From: SZUA-229 sp036567985
Lineage (GTDB): Bacteria; Pseudomonadota; Gammaproteobacteria; SZUA-229
Direction of reading: 5' to 3'
Assembly: GCA_036567985.1 (NCBI GenBank)
Contig: DATCTK010000037.1
Location: 1-5,636, forward strand
Length of the DNA stretch: 5,636 nucleotides
Numbering within the stretch: position 1 is the stretch's first letter; each line of letters starts with the position of its first letter. The notes below the pieces were generated by a model. The model did no database searches, was not told the origin of the DNA, and was given only the letters and a program-made list of their open reading frames with translations. Below, piece after piece: positions 1 through 5,570 of the stretch. The translations under genes and the position numbers were made by a program.

Positions 1-327
1 CACCGCCTTGTGTTCGGTCTTGCAGGTGATAATGTGCTTGCCCTTCTTCTGGTAGAAGTGGGCCGCACCCTTGATCGCCAGGTTGTCCGATTCGGTGGCG
101 CCCGAGGTCCAGACGATTTCCCGTGGGTCGGCATTCACCAGCGCGGCCACATGGCCACGTGCGGTTTCCACCGCCTCGTCCGCCGCCCAGCCAAAGGCAT
201 GGCTACGTGAGGCCGGGTTACCAAAGTCGCTGTCCACCGTCAGGTAGTGCATCATCACGTCCGCGACACGCTGGTCCACCGGCGTGGTGGCTGAATAGTC
301 AAAATAGATGGGGCGTTTTTCACTCAC
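1..327 (-). CDS. iscS: Cysteine desulfurase IscS, N-terminal 109 codons (runs off left edge)
   Basis: IscS is the cytosolic PLP enzyme that converts cysteine to alanine and passes the sulfur as a persulfide to IscU for Fe-S cluster assembly, and to tRNA thiolation partners. The fragment starts VSEKRPIYFDYSATTPVD (GTG start) and contains FGNPASRSH, TSGATESDNLAIKGAA and KTEHKAV. These match the E. coli IscS N terminus almost residue for residue. The His of TEHKAV (about residue 106) corresponds to the His that stacks on PLP. The PLP lysine and the catalytic cysteine lie beyond the window, so activity cannot be judged here. The GTG at 327-325 is chosen because it is preceded by AAAGG (341-337) with 9-nt spacing and an in-frame stop lies just upstream. 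The gene starts 12 nt after the stop of the upstream desulfurase, and its ribosome-binding site overlaps that stop, which suggests co-transcription and possibly translational coupling. IscU and the chaperone genes are expected further left but are not visible. Confidence 0.95.
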   Translation of the reverse strand, partial: MSEKRPIYFDYSATTPVDQRVADVMMHYLTVDSDFGNPASRSHAFGWAADEAVETARGHVAALVNADPREIVWTSGATESDNLAIKGAAHFYQKKGKHIITCKTEHKAV

Positions 328-339
328 AATCGATAACCT

Positions 340-1470
340 TTAATTAAATTGTTGCCTTATCTGCGCAAGCGCCTCAACAAACTGAGTCACCTGCGCCTGC
401 GTATTCTGTTCACCAAAGCTGACCCGAATCGAGCCTCTGGCAACCAACGGGTCTATCTGCATCGCCAGCAGCACATGGCTTGGCTCGGTTTTGCCACTCT
501 GGCAGGCCGAGCCACTGGATACCGCAAAGCCTTTTTTATCCAGCTGCATCAGCAGGGTCTCGCCATCAATCCCCGCCATAGAGAACTGCAGGGTATTGGG
601 CAGACGTTCAGCATCCACTGAAAACACCGTGATGCCCGGCTGCTCAAGCAGCGCCTGCTGCAGTTGCTGGCGCAGTGCCAGTGCCTGTTGCTCACGCTGC
701 TGCTGGCGCTGCGCTGCCAGTTCTGCCGCCTGGCCAAAGCCTACAATTGCCGCCAGGTTCTCGGTGCCACTGCGACGACCACTTTCCTGGCCACCGCCGC
801 TGATCTGTGGCTGCAGGTCAATGCGTCGGCTGACGATCAACGCACCTGCGCCCTGAGGGCCGTACAGCTTGTGGGCTGACAGTGTCAGCAGATCCAGCCC
901 CAGCTCGCTAAAGCTCAACGGCAGCTTGCCAGCCACCTGGCAGGCGTCACTGTGGAACAGCAGATCCTCGTTCAACGATCTGGCGGCACTGATCAGTACG
1001 GGCAGATTCTGCAACACACCGGTTTCATTATTGGCCGCCATCACCGACACCAGCCGGGTCTGGGGGCTCAGCGCCTGCTGCAGCGCGGCTTCCGTGACCA
1101 CACCCTGTGTATCCACCGGAATCCTGTCCAGTTGCCAGCCCGCCTGCTCAAGCTGGGCAGCCGGACCCAGCATGGCGGCATGTTCAATGGCACTTAGGGC
1201 AAGTCGCGCCGGCTGTTGTGCCTGCAAACTGCCTTTCAATGCCAGGTTATTGGCTTCGGTGCCACCCGAGGTAAACACTACCTGGTTAGCTTGCGCACCC
1301 AGCAGGTCCGCCACCTGCTGCCGGGCCTGCTCCAGTGCATTTCTGGCCAGTCGACCGTAGCGATGCACACTGGAGGGGTTGCCGTAGATTGACGACATAT
1401 ATGGCAGCATTGCCTCCATAACCTCCGGGGCCAGGGGCGTGGTTGCGTTATGGTCGAAATATACCGGCAC
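340..1470 (-). CDS. NifS/IscS-type cysteine desulfurase, second copy in the isc operon
   Basis: This is a 376-residue class V aminotransferase-fold cysteine desulfurase, complete in length for the family. Visible motifs in order are FDHNATTPLAPEV (residues 5-17), FTSGGTEANNLALKG (66-80), the PLP-stacking His97 in IEHAA, N148 in AANNETG, D175 and Q178 in HSDACQ, the PLP Schiff-base Lys201 in SAHKLYGPQGAGAL, SGGGQESGRRSGTEN (224-238), and the catalytic Cys323 in the long loop SSGSACQSGKTEPSHVL typical of group I enzymes. All key residues are present, so it should be active. It is a paralogue of the downstream IscS, and its N terminus (HNATTP, NPSSVH) is closer to the NifS style. The start is GTG at 1470-1468, with AAAGG five nt upstream and an in-frame stop immediately before it. 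It lies between iscR and iscS in the same direction and is probably co-transcribed with both. What it does that IscS does not is unknown. It may donate sulfur to a different acceptor or simply add capacity. Confidence 0.93.
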   Translation of the reverse strand: MPVYFDHNATTPLAPEVMEAMLPYMSSIYGNPSSVHRYGRLARNALEQARQQVADLLGAQANQVVFTSGGTEANNLALKGSLQAQQPARLALSAIEHAAMLGPAAQLEQAGWQLDRIPVDTQGVVTEAALQQALSPQTRLVSVMAANNETGVLQNLPVLISAARSLNEDLLFHSDACQVAGKLPLSFSELGLDLLTLSAHKLYGPQGAGALIVSRRIDLQPQISGGGQESGRRSGTENLAAIVGFGQAAELAAQRQQQREQQALALRQQLQQALLEQPGITVFSVDAERLPNTLQFSMAGIDGETLLMQLDKKGFAVSSGSACQSGKTEPSHVLLAMQIDPLVARGSIRVSFGEQNTQAQVTQFVEALAQIRQQFN

Positions 1471-1473
1471 TTA

Positions 1474-1503
1474 AACCTTTAAAACTCTAACCTTTAAAAC
1501 TCT
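1474..1503. repeat. Perfect 15-bp tandem duplication carrying the ribosome-binding site
   Basis: Two adjacent identical copies of AACCTTTAAAACTCT occupy 1474-1488 and 1489-1503 in the 51-nt gap between iscR and the NifS-type desulfurase. Read on the minus strand each copy contains AAAGG, so the message carries two Shine-Dalgarno-like sequences 15 nt apart. Only the gene-proximal copy (1480-1476) is at a functional distance, 5 nt, from the GTG start. Confidence 0.9.
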
Positions 1504-1521
1504 GCTTGCACGAGGTACAGA

Positions 1522-1995
1522 CTACTCAACTACCACGCGATTCAATGCCTTCTCCTGCTGGCTGTCCTGACGTCGCACCACTTCCAGCACTTCCTTGCGG
1601 GATTTCATCTCCGACAGCATAATGCCGTTGAGAAACTCATGGATTTCATCACTCAGCTCAGTCCACAGGTCGTGGGTCAGACACTGGTAACTGTCACCAC
1701 TGCAGGTACCCTCGCCGCCACAACTGGTGGCATCGTAGGATTCATCCACCGCGAGGATAATTTCCGCCATGGAGATTTCCGTATCCGGACGCGCCAGTGA
1801 ATAACCGCCGCCAGGCCCACGGGTACTGGCGACCACATTGTTGCGTCTGAGTCGGGAAAACAGCTGTTCCAGATAGGATAGAGATATACCCTGGCGCTCG
1901 GAAATATCAGCCAGGGAAACGGGGCCGCCCTGCTCGTGAAATGCGAGGTCCAGTACTGCTGTGACCGCGTAGCGGCCTTTAGTGGTCAGTTTCAT
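1522..1995 (-). CDS. iscR: Fe-S cluster assembly transcription factor IscR (Rrf2 family)
   Basis: IscR is a dimeric winged-helix regulator that carries a [2Fe-2S] cluster. The holo form represses the isc operon, and the apo form can still bind a second class of sites. The 157-residue product begins MKLTTKGRYAVTAVLDLA. It has the DNA-recognition segment LADISERQGISLSYLEQLFSRLR (about 28-50), the wing STRGPGGGYSLAR (57-69), and the cluster-binding region DESYDATSCGGEGTC (84-98) continuing to QCLTH. Likely ligands are C92, C98, C105 and H108. E. coli IscR has C92, C98, C104 and H107, so there is one extra residue between the second and third cysteines. The length is usual for the family. The ATG at 1995-1993 is the only reasonable start; GAGAG about 8 nt upstream is a modest ribosome-binding site. 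The gene heads the operon that continues into both desulfurases and has its own promoter and operator just upstream. Confidence 0.96.
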   Translation of the reverse strand: MKLTTKGRYAVTAVLDLAFHEQGGPVSLADISERQGISLSYLEQLFSRLRRNNVVASTRGPGGGYSLARPDTEISMAEIILAVDESYDATSCGGEGTCSGDSYQCLTHDLWTELSDEIHEFLNGIMLSEMKSRKEVLEVVRRQDSQQEKALNRVVVE

Positions 1996-2021
1996 AGCTT
2001 GCTCTCATAAATTCTGTGCCA

Positions 2022-2051
2022 AGTATACTCAATCCCGAGTAAAATAGTCAA
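2022..2051 (-). promoter_or_regulatory. sigma70-type promoter of iscR
   Basis: On the minus strand, a -35 box TTGACT (2051-2046) and a -10 box TATACT (2027-2022) are separated by 18 nt. Each box has one mismatch or so from consensus. Transcription would start near 2015-2017, giving a leader of about 20 nt before the iscR ATG. An A+T-rich stretch (2056-2090) lies upstream and could act as an UP-like element. This is the best promoter match in the window. Confidence 0.85.
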
Positions 2052-2055
2052 GTAT
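2031..2055 (-). promoter_or_regulatory. Probable IscR operator (type 1 site) overlapping the iscR promoter
   Basis: The 25-bp minus-strand segment begins ATACTTGACT, has an A/T centre, and ends ACTCGGGATT. It resembles the type 1 sites at the E. coli iscR promoter, which holo-IscR binds to shut the operon off. It includes the -35 hexamer and most of the spacer, so binding would block RNA polymerase. The resemblance is judged from memory of the E. coli sites, not from a matrix score. E. coli has a second site further upstream; I see no clear second copy here. Confidence 0.75.
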
Positions 2056-2081
2056 TATGAGATAAGCTAAGTGTTTAAATT

Positions 2082-2924
2082 TTAAGGTTTTTCAGACTTG
2101 TCCGTGGTGGCCGACGCGGCAGCCTCAGCGGCCTCTGCCACCTGCTCCGCCGCAACATCACCAGACTGGGTATCTATCTCCAGATGACCCAGCTTGGGCA
2201 GCTGAATATCGTCCAGCTCCGCGTCCAGCGCCTTCAGCGACTTGCACATACGCTCCATTTTCTCATCCATTACGTGGATGTGATCGAGCATGCAGTTGAT
2301 TGCGGTGGCCACCGGGTCCGGCGCATCCTGCACCACACCATAGGCATCGAAGCCCATCTTCTTGGCGGTTTCTGCACGGCGCGAGGCCGCCTCATCCGAC
2401 TTGTCCCGTTCAATCACCCGGCCAGGCACACCAATCACCGTGGCATTTGCCGGCACGTCCTTGGTGACCACCGCATTGGAACCGATGCGGCTACCGGACT
2501 GCAGGGTTATCGGGCCGAGAATTTTGGCCCCTGCCCCTATGACCACATTATTGTCAATGGTGGGGTGGCGCTTACCCTTTTTCCAGCTGGTGCCGCCCAG
2601 GGTCACGCCATGGTAAATGGTGACATCATCACCGATTTCCGCGGTTTCACCAATCACAATGCCGGTGCCATGGTCGATAAAAAATCGCCGGCCAATCACT
2701 GCACCCGGATGAATTTCGATGCCGGTGTACCAGCGCACAATATTCGACAGTACCCGCGCCAGCCATTTCAGATTGCGTTTATACAGCGCATGGGCTGCTC
2801 GATGAAAAATCAGCGCATGTATACCGGGATAGGTGGTGATAATTTCAAAAAAATTACGTGCCGCCGGATCGCGGTCAAACACGCTATTAATGTCTTCTTT
2901 AAGTTCGCTTAGAAAAGAGGCCAC
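2082..2924 (-). CDS. cysE: Serine O-acetyltransferase, short N-terminal form
   Basis: It transfers acetyl from acetyl-CoA to L-serine to give O-acetylserine, the carbon precursor for cysteine synthesis. The 280-residue product starts MASFLSELKEDINSVFDRDP. It has an N-terminal helical region (1-65) and then a left-handed beta-helix of hexapeptide repeats (about 70-175). Catalytic-type residues are D84-H85 in FIDHGTGIVIGE and H120 in KGKRHPTI, with GGTSWKKGKRHP and IGAGAKILG as signature stretches. It lacks the long N-terminal helical domain of E. coli CysE and belongs to the short form also found in Bacillus and next to iscR in Pseudomonas. About 100 residues follow the beta-helix: a helical part with conserved-looking GFDAYGV, then an Ala/Glu-rich tail ending SEKP. 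The E. coli-type C-terminal isoleucine that docks into CysK is absent. The start is GTG (2924-2922) with a weak GAG upstream. It begins 44 nt after the aminotransferase stop and ends 86 nt before iscR. Confidence 0.93.
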   Translation of the reverse strand: MASFLSELKEDINSVFDRDPAARNFFEIITTYPGIHALIFHRAAHALYKRNLKWLARVLSNIVRWYTGIEIHPGAVIGRRFFIDHGTGIVIGETAEIGDDVTIYHGVTLGGTSWKKGKRHPTIDNNVVIGAGAKILGPITLQSGSRIGSNAVVTKDVPANATVIGVPGRVIERDKSDEAASRRAETAKKMGFDAYGVVQDAPDPVATAINCMLDHIHVMDEKMERMCKSLKALDAELDDIQLPKLGHLEIDTQSGDVAAEQVAEAAEAAASATTDKSEKP

Positions 2925-2968
2925 TGTAATCTCGTCTGATTAATCATATAAGTTAAAGCGTAACAGTT

Positions 2969-4132
2969 TTACGTCTGTTGATGAAGAAATTCAGCAATCC
3001 GTTGCAGCGCAATCTGCAACTGTTCAACCGGCTGTGTATAGGCAAAACGCACATATCGATGAGCATTATATTCACCGAAATCCAGCCCCGGTGTAATCGC
3101 AACATAGGCCTGGCTCAGCAGTTCACGGCAGAAATCAAAACTGTTCTCACTGAAGGCCGATACATCGGCGTAAATATAAAACGCACCAGCGGGTTTCACT
3201 TTCAGTTTAAAACCCAGCTGCTGCAGGCCATCATAGAGAAAATCACGGCGCTGTTTGAGTTCCGCTGCCTGTTGGTCCAGCAGTTCCAGGTTAGTCGGTT
3301 CGAAGGCCGCCAGTGCCGCCTGTTGCGAAATACTGGGTGCGGCCAGAAACAGGTTCTGCGCCAGCCGGTTGATCGGCTCTATATACATATCTGGCGCATA
3401 CAGCCAGCCGAGCCGCCAGCCGGTCATGGAAAAGTATTTTGAAAAACTGTTAATCACAAACAGGTTACGACTGAGTTCCAGTGCAGTGAAATCGGCCTGC
3501 TCATACACCAGCCCCTGGTAGATCTCATCCACAATTAGCACTGCATCCCTGTCTTTGACCAGCTGGATAATCTCAGCCAGAGTCTGGCGATCAACCAGTG
3601 TACCGGTGGGATTGGAGGGTGTTGCCAGCAATACCGCAACTGTCTGCCCTGTCCAGTTGGCCTCAATCAGTTCCCGGTTGAGCTGGTAGTGGGTGCCTTC
3701 ATCCACCGCCACCGGCTGCGCAACGCCATCCAGCAGGCGGACAAAATGCCGGTTACAGGGGTAACCGGGATCGGCCATCAGCACTTTCTGGCCGGGATTG
3801 ATCACCGCCGACAGCGCCAGTTGTAGAGCCCCTGAGGCACCCGGGGTAACCAGGATATTGTGCGCATCCAGCGTCAGCGAAAAGCGGCTGGCATAATAAT
3901 CGGCTATGGCCTGGCGCAATTCAGGCAGACCACTGGCGGGGGTATAAAATGTCTGGTCATTATCAATCGCCTGTTTCGCTGCGCATTTAACCGCCGCGGG
4001 CGTGGTGAAGTCAGGCTCGCCGACTTCCAGGTGAATAACACGGTGACCGGCTGCTTCCAGCTGTTGTGCCTGTGCGAGAATATCCATGACATAGAATGGA
4101 CTGATCTGCTGGATTCGCGTGGAAAGCTGCAC
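2969..4132 (-). CDS. PLP-dependent aminotransferase, class I/II (fold type I)
   Basis: This is a 387-residue cytosolic aminotransferase of the aspartate/alanine aminotransferase superfamily; the amino donor and acceptor cannot be fixed from sequence. Motifs in order are ISPFYVMDILAQA (10-22), HLEVGEPDFTTP (34-45), the PLP-phosphate-binding TPGASGALQLAL (96-107), N174 in TPSNPTG, D202 and Y205 in VDEIYQG, the Schiff-base Lys232 in SFSKYFSMTGWRLGW, and the substrate-carboxylate Arg362 in RYVRFAY. The open frame continues upstream to 4615 but there it is antisense to the M23 gene. I place the start at GTG 4132-4130, giving MQLSTRIQQISPF, because this fits the family N terminus. AAAGG lies about 12 nt upstream, rather far. 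The next in-frame ATG, 15 codons in, would cut into the conserved N-terminal segment. It is followed at 44 nt by cysE, so the two may be co-transcribed, which hints at an amino-acid metabolism role without proving one. Confidence 0.9.
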   Translation of the reverse strand: MQLSTRIQQISPFYVMDILAQAQQLEAAGHRVIHLEVGEPDFTTPAAVKCAAKQAIDNDQTFYTPASGLPELRQAIADYYASRFSLTLDAHNILVTPGASGALQLALSAVINPGQKVLMADPGYPCNRHFVRLLDGVAQPVAVDEGTHYQLNRELIEANWTGQTVAVLLATPSNPTGTLVDRQTLAEIIQLVKDRDAVLIVDEIYQGLVYEQADFTALELSRNLFVINSFSKYFSMTGWRLGWLYAPDMYIEPINRLAQNLFLAAPSISQQAALAAFEPTNLELLDQQAAELKQRRDFLYDGLQQLGFKLKVKPAGAFYIYADVSAFSENSFDFCRELLSQAYVAITPGLDFGEYNAHRYVRFAYTQPVEQLQIALQRIAEFLHQQT

Positions 4133-4159
4133 TGAATTTATCTGCCTTTTACTGTGTGG

Positions 4160-4177
4160 CTCTGCATGAAGGCAGAG
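4160..4177 (-). repeat. Inverted repeat, 6-bp arms, in the aminotransferase leader
   Basis: CTCTGC (4160-4165) and GCAGAG (4172-4177) are perfect complements around a 6-nt loop. In the minus-strand transcript this hairpin would end about 28 nt upstream of the GTG start of the aminotransferase. There is no U-run directly after it, so it is not a standard terminator. Confidence 0.55.
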
Positions 4178-4186
4178 TTTCCCTGT

Positions 4187-4208
4187 CACCCTGCCTGTTT
4201 TCAGGGTG
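4187..4208 (-). repeat. Inverted repeat, 7-bp GC-rich arms, in the aminotransferase leader
   Basis: CACCCTG (4187-4193) and CAGGGTG (4202-4208) are perfect complements around an 8-nt loop. In minus-strand RNA an alternative smaller hairpin CCTG-AAAA-CAGG uses part of the same arm, so two pairings compete. It lies just downstream of the predicted transcription start. Confidence 0.55.
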
Positions 4209-4219
4209 CAAAGTGGCAT

Positions 4220-4248
4220 ATCATAATACACAATTGCATAATCGTTAA
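4220..4248 (-). promoter_or_regulatory. Candidate promoter of the aminotransferase(-cysE) unit
   Basis: On the minus strand, TTAACG (4248-4243, four of six matches to the -35 consensus) and TATGAT (4225-4220, five of six to the -10 consensus) are separated by 17 nt. The predicted start near 4213 leaves a leader of about 80 nt containing two hairpins. The call rests only on consensus match and position. Confidence 0.5.
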
Positions 4249-4282
4249 AATCACATCGGCAGGACTGTACCCTGCTGTGATT
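4249..4282. repeat. Interrupted inverted repeat (7 + 5 bp) upstream of the M23 gene
   Basis: The outer arms AATCACA (4249-4255) and TGTGATT (4276-4282) and the inner arms GCAGG (4259-4263) and CCTGC (4271-4275) are all perfect complements. They are separated by a 3-nt bulge TCG on one side and a 7-nt loop. It ends 31 nt before the M23 start codon. It could be an RNA hairpin in that gene's leader or a DNA operator shared by both divergent genes. The outer arms are in the opposite order to a CRP site. Confidence 0.6.
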
Positions 4283-4313
4283 AAACCCTACACCGAGCAC
4301 TGGACCCGAACTG

Positions 4314-5174
4314 ATGTACCGACACCTACGCCAACTGGCGCTACTTCTATGCCTACTTTCACCTGCATTCACACCTGCACTGGCTACCCCACAGTCCGAT
4401 GCCGTACCCGGCGGCATTGTATTGCTCGAACTGGCTGAACACCAGCAGGATGCGATCGCCCGTTTTGATAATAAACGGCTGGCAAAAATCAAAAACCCAC
4501 AGGGCCAGTTTGTACTGGTGGGCCTGCCCCTCAACACCCAGCCCGGCGAGCACCGGGTTGAGTTGCAGCTGGACAGTGGTGAAACCCAGCATATTCCGTT
4601 CACAGTGAATGACAAAACCTACAAGGCGCAGTACCTGACCATTACCAACAAACGCAAGGTCAATCCCTACAAGGACGATATGCCGCGCATCCTCAGCGAG
4701 AAAAAGCGCAAGCAGGCAGCACGCCAGTACTGGTCTGAGCAGGCCGTACAGGCCGATTTTGTGGTGCCGGTGGATGGACGCATTTCGAGCATTTTTGGCC
4801 TGCGCCGCTTCTTTAATGAGCAGCCAAGACGTCCCCATTCCGGGCTGGACATAGCCGCGCCCCAGGGCACACCGGTGAAAGCAGTGGCAGCCGGGCGGGT
4901 GATTGAGTCCGGCGATTTCTTTTTCAGCGGCAATATGGTGTACCTGGATCATGGCCAGGGGCTGCTTACCCTGTATGCCCACCTGCATGAAATCGGTGTG
5001 AAAACCGGTGATACGGTCAGCGCCGGGCAGGTGATTGGCACTGTGGGTGAAACCGGTCGGGTCACCGGCCCTCACCTGCACCTGGCGGTGATTGCCAACC
5101 AGGCCACGGTCGACCCGTTACTGTTTTTGCCCCAGCTCGCGGACAAGGCGCAAGAGTACTTTAAACACAACTAA
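4314..5174 (+). CDS. Secreted M23-family (LytM-type) peptidoglycan endopeptidase
   Basis: This 286-residue zinc metallopeptidase is expected to cut peptide cross-links of peptidoglycan in the periplasm. A Sec signal peptide is plain: MYRHLR, then a hydrophobic stretch (7-20), with probable cleavage after ALA at residue 24. Residues about 30-100 form a beta-rich N-terminal domain (PGGIVLLEL, IPFTVNDKTY) of the kind found ahead of some M23 catalytic domains. A charged linker (110-140) follows. The catalytic domain (about 150-275) has H175 and D179 in HSGLDIAAPQGTPV, H223 in YAHLHEI, and H254 and H256 in TGPHLHLAV. This is the full zinc and catalytic set, so the enzyme should be active rather than a degenerate activator such as NlpD or EnvC. 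The ATG at 4314 is chosen because it directly precedes the signal peptide; the ribosome-binding site is weak (GGA, 9 nt upstream). It is divergent from the aminotransferase and followed by infA after 74 nt. Confidence 0.93.
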   Translation: MYRHLRQLALLLCLLSPAFTPALATPQSDAVPGGIVLLELAEHQQDAIARFDNKRLAKIKNPQGQFVLVGLPLNTQPGEHRVELQLDSGETQHIPFTVNDKTYKAQYLTITNKRKVNPYKDDMPRILSEKKRKQAARQYWSEQAVQADFVVPVDGRISSIFGLRRFFNEQPRRPHSGLDIAAPQGTPVKAVAAGRVIESGDFFFSGNMVYLDHGQGLLTLYAHLHEIGVKTGDTVSAGQVIGTVGETGRVTGPHLHLAVIANQATVDPLLFLPQLADKAQEYFKHN

Positions 5175-5188
5175 TTCCACATTGCCCC

Positions 5189-5216
5189 TTGCGTAATCCC
5201 TCAATTTATTGATAAT
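5189..5216 (+). promoter_or_regulatory. Candidate infA promoter
   Basis: TTGCGT (5189-5194) and GATAAT (5211-5216, five of six to consensus) are separated by 16 nt in the short gap between the M23 gene and infA. Transcription would begin near 5223, about 26 nt before the infA ATG. infA may also receive read-through from the M23 gene, as no terminator lies between them. Confidence 0.55.
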
Positions 5217-5248
5217 TGGGCCGCAATATTCACATGATGAGAAGCTAG

Positions 5249-5467
5249 ATGGCAAAAGAAGAAGCATTACAGATGGATGGCACGGTCCTGGAAACCCTGC
5301 CCAATACGATGTTCCGCGTGGAACTCGAAAACGGTCATATCGTGACCGCACACATCTCCGGACGCATGCGCAAGCACTATATCCGTATTATGACCGGCGA
5401 CAAGGTCACCGTTGAGATGACCCCCTACGACCTGGCAAAAGGCCGCATTGTTTACCGCGAGAAATAA
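5249..5467 (+). CDS. infA: Translation initiation factor IF-1
   Basis: IF-1 binds the A site of the 30S ribosomal subunit during initiation and helps IF-2 and IF-3 select the initiator tRNA. The 72-residue product is the usual length and consists of a single S1/OB-fold domain. The stretches TVLETLPNTMFRVELENGH, VTAHISG, MRKHYIRI and TGDKVTVEMTPYDL are nearly identical to E. coli IF-1. The ATG at 5249 gives MAKEEA, the standard N terminus, and GAGAAG (5239-5244) serves as the ribosome-binding site. It is followed by a strong terminator, so it ends its transcription unit. The next gene on either strand lies outside the window. Confidence 0.98.
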   Translation: MAKEEALQMDGTVLETLPNTMFRVELENGHIVTAHISGRMRKHYIRIMTGDKVTVEMTPYDLAKGRIVYREK

Positions 5468-5507
5468 CCGCCAAGTAATCGCCCCCGGGTATTAAAGCAA
5501 ATTCCAT

Positions 5508-5538
5508 AAAAAGGCTGCGTTAAAACGCAGCCTTTTTT
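5508..5538 (+). terminator. Rho-independent terminator after infA
   Basis: A perfect 12-bp stem (5508-5519 with 5526-5537) has the GC-rich core GGCTGCG/CGCAGCC, a 6-nt loop and a run of six T. It lies 41 nt after the infA stop. The left arm starts with five A, so it could also stop transcription arriving on the minus strand. Confidence 0.95.
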
Positions 5539-5570
5539 ATGATGTACGGTATTCCGCGAGAGACATAGAA

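Larger units (their letters stand above)
4133..4313. other. Divergent intergenic region with three inverted repeats
   Basis: This 181-bp gap separates the minus-strand aminotransferase from the plus-strand M23 peptidase and must hold the promoters of both. It contains three inverted repeats (4160-4177, 4187-4208, 4249-4282) and a plausible minus-strand promoter. No convincing plus-strand promoter was found: TTGCAT (4234-4239) has no suitable -10 box at the right distance. No open frame here resembles a gene. Confidence 0.7.

Noticed and set aside
869..1360. 163-codon plus-strand open frame opposite the NifS-type desulfurase
   Set aside because: Composition is Ser/Ala/Cys-rich, as expected for an antisense frame of a GC-rich gene, and the desulfurase motifs are on the other strand.
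2184..2912. 242-codon plus-strand open frame opposite cysE
   Set aside because: It is a mirror of the cysE coding strand; its translation resembles no known family and cysE is unambiguous.
2925..2968. Separate cysE promoter
   Set aside because: TATGAT-like sequences occur on the minus strand but without any recognisable -35 box at 16-18 nt, so I do not call a promoter.
4249..4282. CRP binding site
   Set aside because: The arms TGTGA and TCACA are present but in the reverse order and about 20 nt apart, unlike the TGTGA-N6-TCACA arrangement.
4154..4438. 94-codon plus-strand open frame spanning the intergenic region into the M23 gene
   Set aside because: It overlaps the peptidase start in another frame, has no plausible ribosome-binding site, and its second half is the out-of-frame signal peptide.
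4133..4615. Upstream extension of the aminotransferase frame (to 548 residues)
   Set aside because: The extra 161 codons show no family similarity, run antisense through the signal peptide and N-terminal domain of the M23 gene, and are preceded by a better start that matches the family N terminus.
4359..5081. 240-codon minus-strand open frame opposite the M23 peptidase
   Set aside because: Antisense shadow of a gene with full catalytic motifs and a signal peptide; no domain-like pattern in the translation.
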